The notes: generated by a model from the letters alone, not told the origin. A DNA stretch of 64,000 nucleotides from Alphaproteobacteria bacterium (GCA_028279245.1 JANQOE010000017.1:38852-102851); one strand, 5' to 3'. Shown: positions 29,159 to 38,945, counted from the stretch's first letter. Numbers and translations are program-made.

Positions 29159-29863
29159 TCACCCGCCGAGGAAGGAGCGTCGGACTTCCGGGTCGGCGAG
29201 TAGCGCTTGGCCGGTGTCGGTGTGGCGATTCTCACCGGTGACCAGGACAAAGCCGCGGTCGGCGATATTCAGTGCCTGCCGCGCGTTCTGTTCGACCATC
29301 AGAATGGCGATGCCGGCCTTCTTGATCTCGATAATCCTGTCAAACAACTCGTCCATGACGATGGGCGACACCCCCGCAGTTGGTTCGTCGAGCATTAGGA
29401 CCGTCGGGTTGGTCATCAGTGCCCGCCCAACCGCAACCTGCTGCCGCTGCCCGCCCGACAACTCGCTGGCGGGGCGTCGGCGTTTCTCGACCAAAGCCGG
29501 GAACAGTTCGAAGACCTGGTCCATGGTCGAAGTGAAGTCGTCGCGGCGCAGGTAGGCGCCCATCTCCAGATTCTCCTGCACCGTCATGCTGCCGAAGACA
29601 TTTTCCGTCTGGGGAACAAACGCGATGCCGCGCTTCACCCTTTCCTGGGTCGAAATCGTGGTGATGTCCTCGCCATCCAGTTCGACCCTGCCCTCGGTGA
29701 GATTGAGCATGCCGAGCAAGGCATTCATGGCGGTCGACTTGCCCGCGCCGTTCGGGCCGACGATCACCGCGATCTCACCGCGGTCGACACCAATGGAGCA
29801 GCCGTGCAGGATCTCGGCGCCGCCGTAGCCGCCACGCAGGTTTAGGCCCTGCAGGTAGCTCAT
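29159..29863 (-). CDS. livF: Branched-chain amino-acid ABC transporter ATP-binding protein LivF
   Basis: 234 residues from ATG 29863. Walker A IVGPNGAGKSTAMNALLG, signature SELSGGQRQQVAVGRALM, Walker B PTVLMLDEPTAGVSPIVMDE and the switch His region MVEQNARQALNIADRG. The ATG overlaps the final TGA of the broken membrane gene upstream. In most relatives livF follows livG directly; here a glycosyltransferase and a gene remnant lie between them. Confidence 0.92.
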   Translation of the reverse strand: MSYLQGLNLRGGYGGAEILHGCSIGVDRGEIAVIVGPNGAGKSTAMNALLGMLNLTEGRVELDGEDITTISTQERVKRGIAFVPQTENVFGSMTVQENLEMGAYLRRDDFTSTMDQVFELFPALVEKRRRPASELSGGQRQQVAVGRALMTNPTVLMLDEPTAGVSPIVMDELFDRIIEIKKAGIAILMVEQNARQALNIADRGFVLVTGENRHTDTGQALLADPEVRRSFLGG

Positions 29864-30350
29864 AAGGCGGCGGCAACCGGTTTGTTTTTTTGTCTCTTTC
29901 TCACCGGCAACCAGCCTATCTCCCGTGCGCTGGCCAGGACTGTACTCCAGCCCAATATGCCAAACATAAGAAACGTCGTGTAGTACGGATAGCGAATTTG
30001 ATAGAGCGTTCCTAGATCTGGTCTCGCGGTAGCAAGAACCAGCGTTATCGATCCGACGAAGATCAGTACACACCAAACTCATGGCGCCGCCAATAGCGGT
30101 AGAACGCCAACGGTGTTCCCATCAGAATGATGTAGGATAAGACCATCTCTACCGCGGACGTTCTGCTCATCAGCGTAGCTGGAGTGCTCCAACCAGAGAT
30201 CAGCCAAAATCCTGGAAACGGCGAGAAGAACCCAATCAGCACGGCTCGCGCCGGCAAGACCTCGACAGCGCGGCGCTGGCAACGTTCAGAGCAAATAACC
30301 CCGGCGACCGCACGAGTCCTGGTGGGGCTCACGTCGGCCCGGGGTTGTGC
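29860..30350 (-). pseudogene. Remnant of a polytopic membrane protein, frameshifted and missing its N-terminus
   Basis: Two adjoining minus-strand frames encode one protein end. The first (about 30350 to 30063) has helices around LIGFFSPFPGFWLISGW and MVLSYIILMGTPLAFYRYW and stops at TGA 30063-30065. The next frame continues LIFVGSITLVLATARPDLG, then QIRYPYYTTFLMFGILGW, ending at 29860. The join falls at (GT)3, 30068-30073; dropping one GT gives a continuous HEFGVLIFVGS. This layout resembles the C-terminus of large membrane proteins in glycan loci. Only about 155 residues are present and no start is evident. Confidence 0.6.
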
Positions 30351-30365
30351 GGCGCGGATGGCACT

Positions 30366-31277
30366 TCACACAGACGGTTCGTGTGCCAGTGCTTTTTTTC
30401 TCGAGCGCCGCGCAGACCGATTGGCCTCGGAGAATACGCTGAGGATTCTGAATATCCGATCCACCGCAGAATTGGGCAGCATCTGGTTGGCCAGCAGCCA
30501 AAGGACCAGCACCGGAAGCGGATAGATGTAGGGTTTGCTGCGCCATACAAACCAGGTCCGGACCAGGCTTGAAAAACTGTATAGCTCGGCGTGTTTCTGC
30601 CTGAGTATCCGGTAGAGTGCCGAAAACGTCGTTAGGGACAGGCTGCGCAACATGCCTTGCGACCGCACCCGGTAGTGAAACAGCGGTTTCTCAACGGCCA
30701 AGCCGTGGAGACCACGGCTGCCAAGCCGCAGGTTGAACTCCCAGTCCTCGAGGCCGCGCAGCATTGTCTCATCGTAGCCGCCCGCATAGAGCCAGGCGGA
30801 CCGACGAACCAGAATGCAGTAGGGGAGTTGGTTGGTGAACAACTGTTCGAAGAAGTTATAGCGCTTCTGTAGCAGCCCGCTGAGCTCGCCCTCCAAGGCA
30901 ATGAAAGAGAAGGCAAAAGCGATGTCATCGTTGGCATTCAGGACGCCGACCGCTTCCTCCAAGAACGTCCGGTCGATCCAGTCGTCGCAGTCCAGCGGCA
31001 ACACATAGCGGCCTTGAGATACCTTGAAACCGGCATTCCGCGCCGCCGACAGGCCGCGGTTCTCCTGCCTGATCAACCGGATGTCCGGCTCTAGGGTTTC
31101 CAGAAACGCAAGGGTCGCTGGGTCGTCGGAACCATCGTCGACCAACACGATCTCATAGTCGGTCAGGGTCTGGCTGCGAATGCTGGCGATCGTCTGGGCG
31201 AGATGCTGATGCGCGTTGTAGCAAGGCAATACGACAGAGACGAGCGGCGCGTCGTTTCTCGGTTCCCCCTTGCTCAC
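30366..31277 (-). CDS. Glycosyltransferase family 2
   Basis: 303 residues from GTG 31277 (GGTGAAGAA just upstream). GT-A fold signs: VSVVLPCYNAHQHLAQTIASI, VLVDDGSDDPAT, RQENRGLSAARNAGF and the metal site YVLPLDCDDWID, then GGYDETMLRGLEDWEFNLRL for acceptor binding. The C-terminal 70 residues have one or two hydrophobic segments (PYIYPLPVLVLWLLANQML), suggesting membrane association. It lies between livG and livF with the broken membrane gene, so it is probably an insertion into the liv operon. Substrates unknown. Confidence 0.87.
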   Translation of the reverse strand: MSKGEPRNDAPLVSVVLPCYNAHQHLAQTIASIRSQTLTDYEIVLVDDGSDDPATLAFLETLEPDIRLIRQENRGLSAARNAGFKVSQGRYVLPLDCDDWIDRTFLEEAVGVLNANDDIAFAFSFIALEGELSGLLQKRYNFFEQLFTNQLPYCILVRRSAWLYAGGYDETMLRGLEDWEFNLRLGSRGLHGLAVEKPLFHYRVRSQGMLRSLSLTTFSALYRILRQKHAELYSFSSLVRTWFVWRSKPYIYPLPVLVLWLLANQMLPNSAVDRIFRILSVFSEANRSARRSRKKALAHEPSV

Positions 31278-31332
31278 TTCTTCACCGCCCCCGCGACATG
31301 TGGCACCGATTACTCTGGCGTTGTCCAACCGG

Positions 31333-32118
31333 TTACGCCGAGGCAGCAACCGGCTTGTTTTTCATACCGCGACCCAGGTAGGCCTCGATGACGTCTTCAT
31401 TGTTCTTGACTTCGTCGACCGTGCCCTGCGCCAGCACGCTGCCCTCCGCCATGACGATGACCGGATCGCACAGGCGGCCAATGAAGTCCATGTCATGTTC
31501 GATCATGAAGAACGTACACTTTCGCTCGGTGTTCAGCCGCTGAATGGCATCGCCCAGGTCGTTCAGCAGGGTGCGGTTGACGCCTGCCCCGACCTCGTCG
31601 AGCAATACCACTTTGGCTTCGGTCATCATGGTGCGGCCAAGCTCCAGCAGCTTCTTCTGACCGCCCGACAGATTGCCGGCGCGCTCATGCGCGACGTGGG
31701 TCAGGTTTAGAAACTCCACCACTTCCTCGGCCTGACGGCGGACCGCGCGTTCCTGGGCGCGGGTGGTACCCGGGCGGAACAGCGCGTCCCACAGCCGCTC
31801 GCCCGCCTGGCGGGGTGGCACCATCATCAGGTTTTCGATGACCGTCAGGCTGCTGAACTCATGGGCGATCTGAAAGGTTCGCAGCATGCCCTTGGCGAAC
31901 AGCTCGTGCGGCCGCAGGCCCGTCACATCTTCGCCATCCAACAGAACCTGACCGGAGGTCGGCCGAAAGTGGCCCGCGATCAGGTTGAAGAGCGTGGTCT
32001 TCCCGGCACCGTTGGGGCCGATCAGGCCGGTGATCGAGCCGGGCTCGATCACCATCGTCGCTTCTTCGACGGCGCGGAGGCCCCCGAAACGCTTCGACAC
32101 TCGCTGGACGTTAATCAT
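31333..32118 (-). CDS. livG: Branched-chain amino-acid ABC transporter ATP-binding protein LivG
   Basis: 261 residues. Walker [19 protein letters not shown], signature [19 protein letters not shown] and Walker [21 protein letters not shown] (the usual DEPxAG is DEVGAG), then [20 protein letters not shown]. LivG-type region [18 protein letters not shown] follows the Q-loop. It begins the transporter block; the next gene downstream is the glycosyltransferase rather than livF. Confidence 0.92.
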   Translation of the reverse strand: MINVQRVSKRFGGLRAVEEATMVIEPGSITGLIGPNGAGKTTLFNLIAGHFRPTSGQVLLDGEDVTGLRPHELFAKGMLRTFQIAHEFSSLTVIENLMMVPPRQAGERLWDALFRPGTTRAQERAVRRQAEEVVEFLNLTHVAHERAGNLSGGQKKLLELGRTMMTEAKVVLLDEVGAGVNRTLLNDLGDAIQRLNTERKCTFFMIEHDMDFIGRLCDPVIVMAEGSVLAQGTVDEVKNNEDVIEAYLGRGMKNKPVAASA

Positions 32119-32239
32119 GGAAACGTCATGTTATCAGATTTGGCTGCGCCGCCACCAAGAACGCGCCGTGCCTAGTTCATCCCCTGGGCCTGTTTGCCGG
32201 CACCCCCTATATTCCCCTCGACAGTCCGAGGAAAGCGAT

Positions 32240-33451
32240 ATGGCCGTTGCCCAGGCAGAGACGAAATCCCCGCCCCGCCCCCGTTTCCAGTGGGAAGATC
32301 CGCTGCTGCTGGAAGATCAGCTCAGCGAGGAGGAGCGGTTGGTCCGGGATGCGGCCCGGGCCTACTGCCAGGACAAGCTGATGCCGCGCATCCTCGAGGC
32401 TAATCGGCACGAGGTTTTCGACCGCGATATCGTCACCGAGCTTGGCGCGTTGGGGATGCTCGGCGCGACGATCCCCGCGGAGTATGGTGGGGCCGGGGTT
32501 AATCATGTCTGCTATGGGTTAATCGCGCGGGAGATCGAACACGTCGATTCTGGGTACCGGTCGGCGATGAGCGTGCAGTCCTCCCTGGTGATGTATCCGA
32601 TCTTCGCCTACGGCACCGAAGAGCAGCGCCGCAAATACCTTCCCGGCTTGGCGAAGGGTGAGCTGATCGGCTGCTTCGGGCTGACGGAACCTGATCATGG
32701 TTCGGACCCCGGCGGGATGCGCAGCCGCGCCCGCAAGGTGGATGGAGGGTTCCGGCTTTCCGGGACAAAGACCTGGATCACCAATGCGCCGATCGCCGAT
32801 GTTTTTGTGGTGTGGGCCAAGGACGACAGCGGCACCATCCGGGGCTTCGTGCTCGAGAAAGGGATGGATGGCCTGACCGCGCCGAAGATCGAAGGAAAAT
32901 TCTCGCTACGGGCCTCGGTTACCGGGCAGATTGCGATGGACGAGGTCTTCGTGCCGGAGGCCAATTTGCTGCCGAACGCGCGCGGCCTCGGCGGGCCGTT
33001 CGGGTGTCTGAACAAAGCGCGGTTCGGGATCTCATGGGGTTCGATGGGGGCGGCGGAGTTCTGCTGGCACGCGGCCCGCAGCTATACGCTGGAGCGGAGC
33101 CAGTTTGGGCGGCCATTGGCGGCGAACCAACTGGTCCAGAAGAAGCTGGCGGATATGCAGACCGAGATCACCCTTGGTCTTCAGGGCGCGTTGCGCCTCG
33201 GCCGGCTGCTCGACGAGGGCCAGGCGGCGCCGGAGGCCATCTCGATCATGAAGCGGAATAACTGCGGCAAGGCGCTGGAGATCGCGCGCGTCGCACGGGA
33301 CATGCATGGCGGCAACGGGGTGGCGGACGAGTATCACGTCATCCGGCATGTGATGAACCTCGAGGCGGTCAACACCTACGAGGGCACCCATGACGTGCAT
33401 GCGTTGATTCTCGGCCGGGCGCAGACGGGCATTCAGGCCTTCACCTCGTAA
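32240..33451 (+). CDS. gcdH: Acyl-CoA dehydrogenase, probable glutaryl-CoA dehydrogenase
   Basis: 403 residues from ATG 32240 behind GAGGAAAG. FAD-dependent acyl-CoA dehydrogenase fold: [35 protein letters not shown] and [18 protein letters not shown]. GcdH features are [18 protein letters not shown] at the N-terminus, the [16 protein letters not shown] segment and [21 protein letters not shown] with the catalytic Glu. It oxidises and decarboxylates glutaryl-CoA to crotonyl-CoA in lysine, tryptophan and benzoate breakdown. Confidence 0.9.
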   Translation: MAVAQAETKSPPRPRFQWEDPLLLEDQLSEEERLVRDAARAYCQDKLMPRILEANRHEVFDRDIVTELGALGMLGATIPAEYGGAGVNHVCYGLIAREIEHVDSGYRSAMSVQSSLVMYPIFAYGTEEQRRKYLPGLAKGELIGCFGLTEPDHGSDPGGMRSRARKVDGGFRLSGTKTWITNAPIADVFVVWAKDDSGTIRGFVLEKGMDGLTAPKIEGKFSLRASVTGQIAMDEVFVPEANLLPNARGLGGPFGCLNKARFGISWGSMGAAEFCWHAARSYTLERSQFGRPLAANQLVQKKLADMQTEITLGLQGALRLGRLLDEGQAAPEAISIMKRNNCGKALEIARVARDMHGGNGVADEYHVIRHVMNLEAVNTYEGTHDVHALILGRAQTGIQAFTS

Positions 33452-33514
33452 CACTCGCTCAAACGTCGGTGAGCCGGTTTGCGGCACGCCGGGTCCAGCG
33501 CCAGATGATTTGGC

Positions 33515-34366
33515 ATGGAACCGATCAATCGCCGCTGCTTCATGGCCACTGCCCTTGTTGTGACCGGTTGGGCCGCTGCTGGCTCGCCAGCCGCCGCGGC
33601 CCCTAAGTCCGACCTATGGGATCGCTGGCTGGCACATGACCCGGACAGCGATGCATCTGTCGATCACCAGGACTGGACGACGTTTCTCGAGAGGTATCGC
33701 TCGTTACCGGGCGACGGCATCTCGCGCATTGCCTACGGGGCCGTTTCGGCGTCCGACCGATCGGCGCTGGATCAGTATGTCGCCATGCTGGAATCGACAC
33801 GGGTCAGCACGCTGAGCCGCGGCGAACAATACGCCTACTGGGTAAACCTCTATAACGCCGTCACAGTACGGTTGATCGTTGAGAACTATCCGGTCGATTC
33901 AATCCTGGACCTGGACCTATCGCCGGGCCTGTTCCGGTTCGGGCCGTGGGACGCGCGATTGTTGCAGGTCGAGGGCGAGGATCTGAGCCTTAACGACATC
34001 GAGCATCGCATTCTCCGGCCCATTTGGCAGGATCCGCGAACCCACTATGCGGTGAACTGCGCCTCGCTTGGATGCCCGAACCTGATGCCGGTGGCGTTCA
34101 CACGGGCGAATACCGAGTCATTGCTAGAGGAGAATGCCGACGCCTACGTGAATCATCCGCGCGGCGTGGCCCTGCTCGGCGGCAGTAACCTGGTCGTCTC
34201 GAAAATCTACGATTGGTTCGCGGCGGACTTTGGCCGGCGAAACCGGGACGTGATTGCCCACCTCCGCACCTACGCTTTGCCCGAGCTCGACCAGCGCTTG
34301 GCGCGGCGTAGTGTCATTGATGACTATCGCTACGACTGGGCGCTCAACGATACGGCAAGTGTCTAA
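33515..34366 (+). CDS. DUF547 domain protein, exported
   Basis: 283 residues. The N-terminus (NRRCFMATALVVTGWAAAG, cleavage near PAAAAP) looks like a signal peptide with a twin-arginine flavour. DUF547 core: GEQYAYWVNLYNAVTVRLIVENYPV, LSLNDIEHRILRP, THYAVNCASLGCPNLMPVAF and the C-terminal VVSKIYDWFAADFG. The function of the family is unknown; conserved Cys pairs in NCASLGCP could matter. The 3' end overlaps the convergent GH3-family gene by 4 bases. Confidence 0.88.
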   Translation: MEPINRRCFMATALVVTGWAAAGSPAAAAPKSDLWDRWLAHDPDSDASVDHQDWTTFLERYRSLPGDGISRIAYGAVSASDRSALDQYVAMLESTRVSTLSRGEQYAYWVNLYNAVTVRLIVENYPVDSILDLDLSPGLFRFGPWDARLLQVEGEDLSLNDIEHRILRPIWQDPRTHYAVNCASLGCPNLMPVAFTRANTESLLEENADAYVNHPRGVALLGGSNLVVSKIYDWFAADFGRRNRDVIAHLRTYALPELDQRLARRSVIDDYRYDWALNDTASV

Positions 34367-35895
34367 CGCCCGCCCCTGGCGTAGGCGCTGAGGTCCGACA
34401 GCAGGTCGGTGTTGTTGACCACACGCGGCACCTTGTGCTGCCCGCCGAGCTGCCCCCGCGACTTTAGCCAACCGGCAAAGGTGCCTGCCGGGACAGCGCG
34501 GATCTCCGGTGCGCCCATGCCGAAGCCATCCGCGCGGTGGGCCTCATAATCTTCGTTCTCGTTGCAGAGATGGCGATCGATTGCTTCACCGAACTCTTGT
34601 AGTCGGCGCGAATCCGGCACCGTGCCGGCGAATTCCACGAAGAAAAGATGGTGTCCGAGTTCCCCCGGACCCGCCGGGAAGACCGGGCCGACCGCAAAGT
34701 CCTGGACGTCGACGCCGACGTATTCCGCGGCGGCAGTAATGGCAGCTTCGATCTCCGCTTCGATCAGGTGCTCGCCAAACGCCGAGAGCGAGTAGGCCGT
34801 CCGGCCCGTCACGACGACGCGCGGCGGGTCGAGATTGGTGAACGCGACGGTATCCCCGACGATGTAAGACCAGAGGCCGGCATTGGTGCTGACAGCGATC
34901 GCGTAGTTGATCCCGGGCTCAATTGTGCCGAGCCAGTGACGGCGTGGGTTATCAAGTTCCAGTTCGTCTTCCGGCACGAACTCGAAGAAGATGCCGTTGT
35001 CGAGGATGAGCCGCATGCCATCGTCCGGGCCGGCGTCAGCGACTGCGAAAAAACCTTCGCTTGCCGGGTAGACTTCGCGCAGTTCGGCGTGGCTGCCTTG
35101 CAACAGCCCCTCGAACCGCTTGCGGTAGGGCGCGAAGTTGACGCCGCCGTGGACGACCAGTTCCAGGTCCGGATAGACGTCGACGAGGCGTTCCGAGGTA
35201 ACCCCGCGCAGATCGAAGAGCCGGTCGAAGAAGATCAACAGCCAACTTGGGACGCCGCTGATCGAACGGATGTCGGCGCCGAGAGATGCTTGGGCCAGCC
35301 GCTCCATCTTCTCTTCCCAATCGGCGAGCAAGGCGAGGTCGCGCGCCGGGAAGTAGCGGCTGCGCGCCCAGAACGGAACGGTGGCGGCCTGGATGCCGCT
35401 GAGATCGCCGGCGAACACGCCGCTCGCAAGCTCGTTGAGTTCGGTGCTGCCGCCAAGGACGAAGCTGCGGCCGGCCATCGCGCAGCTATGGGGCCGGGCT
35501 GTCACATGGTGCACGAGCAGGTCGGACGCGGTGCGCCGATTGGCGTTGATTATCTCTTCGGTGCAGGGGATGTGTTTGGTTCGGCCCGTGGTCGTCCCCG
35601 ACGTCACCGCGTAGTAGGGGACCAGCCCCGGCCAGCTCACATGTTTCAGGTGTGGGAAGTCAGTGGACCAGTACGCATTCCACATGTCCTCGTAGTGGCG
35701 GAGCGGGACGCGCGCCTGGAAGTCTGCGATCGAACGGATCTTGTCGAAGCCGTGATCGCGGCCGAACTGGGTGTCCGAGGCGCGGCTGACGAGGCCGATC
35801 AGTTCCCGTTCTTGGCAATGAACGGGCTCCAGCCTGCGCAGTTGCTGGTTACGCCAGCGCGCATAGAGCCGGAGGAAGGGTGTCGCGTCGTACAT
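34363..35895 (-). CDS. GH3 auxin-responsive promoter family protein (acyl-adenylate amide synthetase fold)
   Basis: 510 residues from ATG 35895; an upstream open frame to 36297 overlaps the acylase gene. Family motifs in order: YYAVTSGTTTGRTKHIPCT (nucleotide loop), YPASEGFFAV, NYAIAVSTNAGLWSYIVGDTV and DTVAFTNLDPPRVVVTGR; LIEAEIEAAITAAAEY follows. Plant GH3 enzymes join hormones such as indole-acetate or jasmonate to amino acids; the bacterial roles are unknown. It directly follows, by 32 bases, a penicillin-acylase-family lipoprotein gene, so amide making and breaking enzymes are adjacent. Confidence 0.85.
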   Translation of the reverse strand: MYDATPFLRLYARWRNQQLRRLEPVHCQERELIGLVSRASDTQFGRDHGFDKIRSIADFQARVPLRHYEDMWNAYWSTDFPHLKHVSWPGLVPYYAVTSGTTTGRTKHIPCTEEIINANRRTASDLLVHHVTARPHSCAMAGRSFVLGGSTELNELASGVFAGDLSGIQAATVPFWARSRYFPARDLALLADWEEKMERLAQASLGADIRSISGVPSWLLIFFDRLFDLRGVTSERLVDVYPDLELVVHGGVNFAPYRKRFEGLLQGSHAELREVYPASEGFFAVADAGPDDGMRLILDNGIFFEFVPEDELELDNPRRHWLGTIEPGINYAIAVSTNAGLWSYIVGDTVAFTNLDPPRVVVTGRTAYSLSAFGEHLIEAEIEAAITAAAEYVGVDVQDFAVGPVFPAGPGELGHHLFFVEFAGTVPDSRRLQEFGEAIDRHLCNENEDYEAHRADGFGMGAPEIRAVPAGTFAGWLKSRGQLGGQHKVPRVVNNTDLLSDLSAYARGGR

Positions 35896-35927
35896 GACGG
35901 TCTTCGCCGGTACCGACGATGGCAGTC

Positions 35928-38189
35928 TTATTGTGCGGGACGCAAGTCCGTTCGTCTGGCGAATGATGCCCGGACCGTTTCCAAGCGCAGCGGCAATTGC
36001 ACAAACTCGCCGCTGCGCCAAAGCTCGAACTGATCCAAAAAGTTCTGACTGTTGAACCAGCCATCTTGGCCGCCTAGCAGGGTGAAGAAGTTGCTGTCGA
36101 GGTCGCCCATGTCGGAGATGTGGCGCGCCTGGGAGCCGAACCGGGTGTCGTGCCGGCCGCTGGTGAGGTTCGCCGCGGTCTTCATCACGGTGGAGCTGCT
36201 GCCACCGACCGGCACGTTGTCGAACCGATAGCGTCCGCCGAGGACAGGCAGATTGGCGAACACCGACGCCAGCTGCAGCCGGTGCATGTCGCCCCATGTC
36301 GGGTAGTCCTCCGCTGTCTCGGCCGCCTTGCCGAGGGCCTGCAAAAGGGCGTCCTTCGCGGCCGGCTCGATCGGACCGGCCAAATCATCCGCCAGGAACG
36401 AGAGTATCTTGCCGGCGGCCGAATAGGCGCCAAGGCGACCGGCCTCGACCCGCGCCTGGCTGTACTCGTGTACGGTGACCTGAAACGCGACCGCGCCGGC
36501 GGAGTCGGCCGTGTAGTGGCCGTCCCACGTCCGCAGTGCTGCTAGTGCGTTTGCTTGCGCCGGCGACAGCTCGCTCTCGAACGTGGCAACCTGCGCGACC
36601 AACAGGTCGCGCAATTCGACGGCCGAGTGCATGTAGACGTCGCGCTGCAAGCCCGCCAGGTCATCGAAGCTGATCGGCGCGCCGCCGTTGGTCAGCAGTT
36701 GGGAGAGTCGCAGGATCCGGTCGTTTGAAGAAAAGAAATAGCCGACCGGAACCGCGGCGTCGGCGCCGCGATTGTTGGCGGAGGCGATGAAACCTTCCGG
36801 GGGATTGAATTCCGACGGCAGGTCCAAACCGGTGAGGATCTTGTCCCAGGCGGTGAGGTATTCGGTGGGCAGGACAATGTCGGGCGGTGTGCCGTTGGCT
36901 CGCTCCGGCAGGTGGGTGGCCATGACCTGGCCGATATGACCTTCGGTATCGGCGTAGACCATGTTCTGTGCGGAGACTGCAAAGCCGCCGAGTGCCTGGC
37001 GAAACTCTTCCCAATCCCGCGCGCGGTTGACGGCCAGCATGGCGCTCAACTCGTCGGTCGGCGTGTGACCGATCCAACGCAGCGCAAAGGTGCCGTTCTC
37101 CCCTGCCCCGAGGAACTTGGCATCCGAAATGACCGGCCCGATGTCGGTCTCGCGAATGGTCACGTCGCGGTCGAACCACCAGCGAACGCCGATGCGTTCG
37201 GTTCGGGTGTGAATGGCCGAGTCAGGCACCGACGAGATGTCGAACAGGTCGCTGCTCGCGGCCCGTAAGTTGGTGCCGCCCCAGGCAATCCACGGATTGC
37301 GGCCGACCGCGACGAATGGAATGCCAGGGATCATCATCCCGACGACGTGGTAGGACGGTGACTTGAAGCCCGCGAGCACCCACAGGTTCGGGAGCGTCAC
37401 CCCAAGATGGGGATCGCTGGCGATCATCGCGTTGCCCGAAGCACTGCGATCCGCGGAGACGGCAACAGAGTTGCTGCCCGACTTCGAATAGTTGGTCAGG
37501 ATTTGCTCAAGTGCGGTCTGCGCCCACGGTTGTTTTTCGCCGTAGCTCGGGATCGACGCAGTTCCCTCTTCCACAAGTTGCGCCCAGAGAGTCGGCCAGT
37601 CTTCCCGCTCTCGCATCTGCAGAAGTCGTGACCAGATGATCCAGTTCACATCGACCGACGCCAGCCGGCCGATGGTCAGCACGTCTTCCTGAGTCCAAGG
37701 CGCGCGCCGTAAGCCGAGCAGCCCGTATTCGTGCGGCAGGCGTTCGACATTGGCCTGGTAGTGATTGATGCCTTCGACGAACGCGACAAGCCAGGCTTTG
37801 GACTCCGGCGGCATGTTGGCCAGGACTTCAGGCACGGCCTTGCCCAGGTCCAGAATGCGCAGCGCGTGGTCGATGTCCGCGGCGAGCGGCCCGCCCATCT
37901 CCGACAGGCGGCCCTGGGACACACGGCGCAGCACCTCCATCTGGCCAAGCCGCAGATGGGCGTGCACCAAGCCGAGCGCGAACGCCGCGTCGCGGTCGGT
38001 TTGTGCCTCGATGAACGGCACCTGGAAATCGTTCCAATGAATGGTGACCGGTTGTTCAACCGGTAACGGTCCCGTGGGGAACGCGGCGAGGCGATCCTCC
38101 ATGGAAGTGTCCTGCGGCAAGGGGCGTAGCACCGAACAGCCGGCGAGAAGAAAACTAATCAAGACAGCTCCCAACCGCGAAGGACGCAT
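35928..38189 (-). CDS. Penicillin-acylase-family lipoprotein (Ntn hydrolase)
   Basis: 753 residues from ATG 38189 with AAGGAGAC upstream. Lipobox LLAGC gives an acylated Cys18. Alpha segment: DFQVPFIEAQTDRDAAFALGLVHAHLRLGQMEV, the family's N-terminal pattern. The predicted autoprocessing/nucleophile Ser239 is in KSGSNSVAVS, followed by ASDPHLGVTLPNLWVLAGF and GMMIPGIPFVAVGRNPWIAWGGTN. Members cleave amides: beta-lactam side chains, N-acyl homoserine lactones or N-acyl amino acids. Its substrate is unknown. It is the first gene of a pair with the GH3-family gene. Confidence 0.9.
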   Translation of the reverse strand: MRPSRLGAVLISFLLAGCSVLRPLPQDTSMEDRLAAFPTGPLPVEQPVTIHWNDFQVPFIEAQTDRDAAFALGLVHAHLRLGQMEVLRRVSQGRLSEMGGPLAADIDHALRILDLGKAVPEVLANMPPESKAWLVAFVEGINHYQANVERLPHEYGLLGLRRAPWTQEDVLTIGRLASVDVNWIIWSRLLQMREREDWPTLWAQLVEEGTASIPSYGEKQPWAQTALEQILTNYSKSGSNSVAVSADRSASGNAMIASDPHLGVTLPNLWVLAGFKSPSYHVVGMMIPGIPFVAVGRNPWIAWGGTNLRAASSDLFDISSVPDSAIHTRTERIGVRWWFDRDVTIRETDIGPVISDAKFLGAGENGTFALRWIGHTPTDELSAMLAVNRARDWEEFRQALGGFAVSAQNMVYADTEGHIGQVMATHLPERANGTPPDIVLPTEYLTAWDKILTGLDLPSEFNPPEGFIASANNRGADAAVPVGYFFSSNDRILRLSQLLTNGGAPISFDDLAGLQRDVYMHSAVELRDLLVAQVATFESELSPAQANALAALRTWDGHYTADSAGAVAFQVTVHEYSQARVEAGRLGAYSAAGKILSFLADDLAGPIEPAAKDALLQALGKAAETAEDYPTWGDMHRLQLASVFANLPVLGGRYRFDNVPVGGSSSTVMKTAANLTSGRHDTRFGSQARHISDMGDLDSNFFTLLGGQDGWFNSQNFLDQFELWRSGEFVQLPLRLETVRASFARRTDLRPAQ

Positions 38190-38320
38190 GACCGTCTCCT
38201 TAAACACCATCCGATTGAATTTGGGTACGCTGAGATGCGACGCTCGGATTAACCGTAGAGCTGAGGGAAGAGCATACCTATTGGTGGTGGGTCACCGTCC
38301 TATTACGGCGGCTGCGCCGT

Positions 38321-38917
38321 TTAGTCCGAGCCCAACTCCACGGCGGGTTCGCGCTTCTTGAAACTGACACAGATGCGGTTGGTTTCCGTCTGCGGTATCG
38401 ACTCTTGCAGCAGGCCGCAGGTGGCCTTGGCTTTGTCGCCGGACCCGATGAAGTGGCCGCATTTGTTACAGACACCGAACTCGTGACAGCCATGCCGGAT
38501 CCGCAGATCGCACACCAGTTGCTCCAGCCCATCGGCCAGCATTTCGGCGGTGCCATGTGGCAAGCGTTCGGCGGCATGGCGCACACAGCGCAGCGGGTCG
38601 TTTTCCAGCTTGGTTTTGCCCGCGTCGGTGATGACCAACCGGCAGATCCGGCGGTCGCAAGGGTCCTTCTCCCGGCGGACAAAGCCTTTGCCCTCCAGCG
38701 CAATAATCGTCTGGCTGGCGGTCCCCTTGGTCGTTCCGAGGAAGGTGGCGATGGCGCCCGGGGTCCGGGAATGGGCGTTGGCCCGGCTGATGAACCGCAG
38801 GCAGTCCCACTGGGCCGGGTTCAGGCCGTCTGCGAACTGGAGCCCCCGGGCGAGGCGGGTCAGCTGGTCGAGCAGGCGTGCAACCCGGTCCTGGCAATCC
38901 AAAGAGGCGGCCGACAT
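38321..38917 (-). CDS. MarR-family regulator with a C-terminal cysteine cluster
   Basis: 198 residues from ATG 38917 (TTG at 38929 is an alternative). The MarR winged helix spans about residues 30-115: LNPAQWDCLRFISRAN, TKGTASQTIIALEGKGFVRREKDPCDRRI. Beyond the usual end, about 55 residues carry Cys144, Cys150, Cys153, Cys167 and Cys183 (spacings 5, 2, 13 and 15), with CHEFGVCNKCGHF at the core. This may bind zinc or an iron-sulfur cluster. It diverges from rpoH, and two operator-like palindromes lie between them. Confidence 0.85.
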   Translation of the reverse strand: MSAASLDCQDRVARLLDQLTRLARGLQFADGLNPAQWDCLRFISRANAHSRTPGAIATFLGTTKGTASQTIIALEGKGFVRREKDPCDRRICRLVITDAGKTKLENDPLRCVRHAAERLPHGTAEMLADGLEQLVCDLRIRHGCHEFGVCNKCGHFIGSGDKAKATCGLLQESIPQTETNRICVSFKKREPAVELGSD

Positions 38918-38945
38918 TACCTGTTCCAACCCCCGTTCACAGTCA

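Noticed and set aside
30286..30546. Small reading frame of 86 codons at the end of the glycosyltransferase
   Set aside because: It is an alternative frame within the glycosyltransferase C-terminus with no start signals or hydrophobic pattern.
34648..36033. Plus-strand open frame of 461 codons
   Set aside because: It is antisense to the GH3-family gene, which carries a full set of family motifs.
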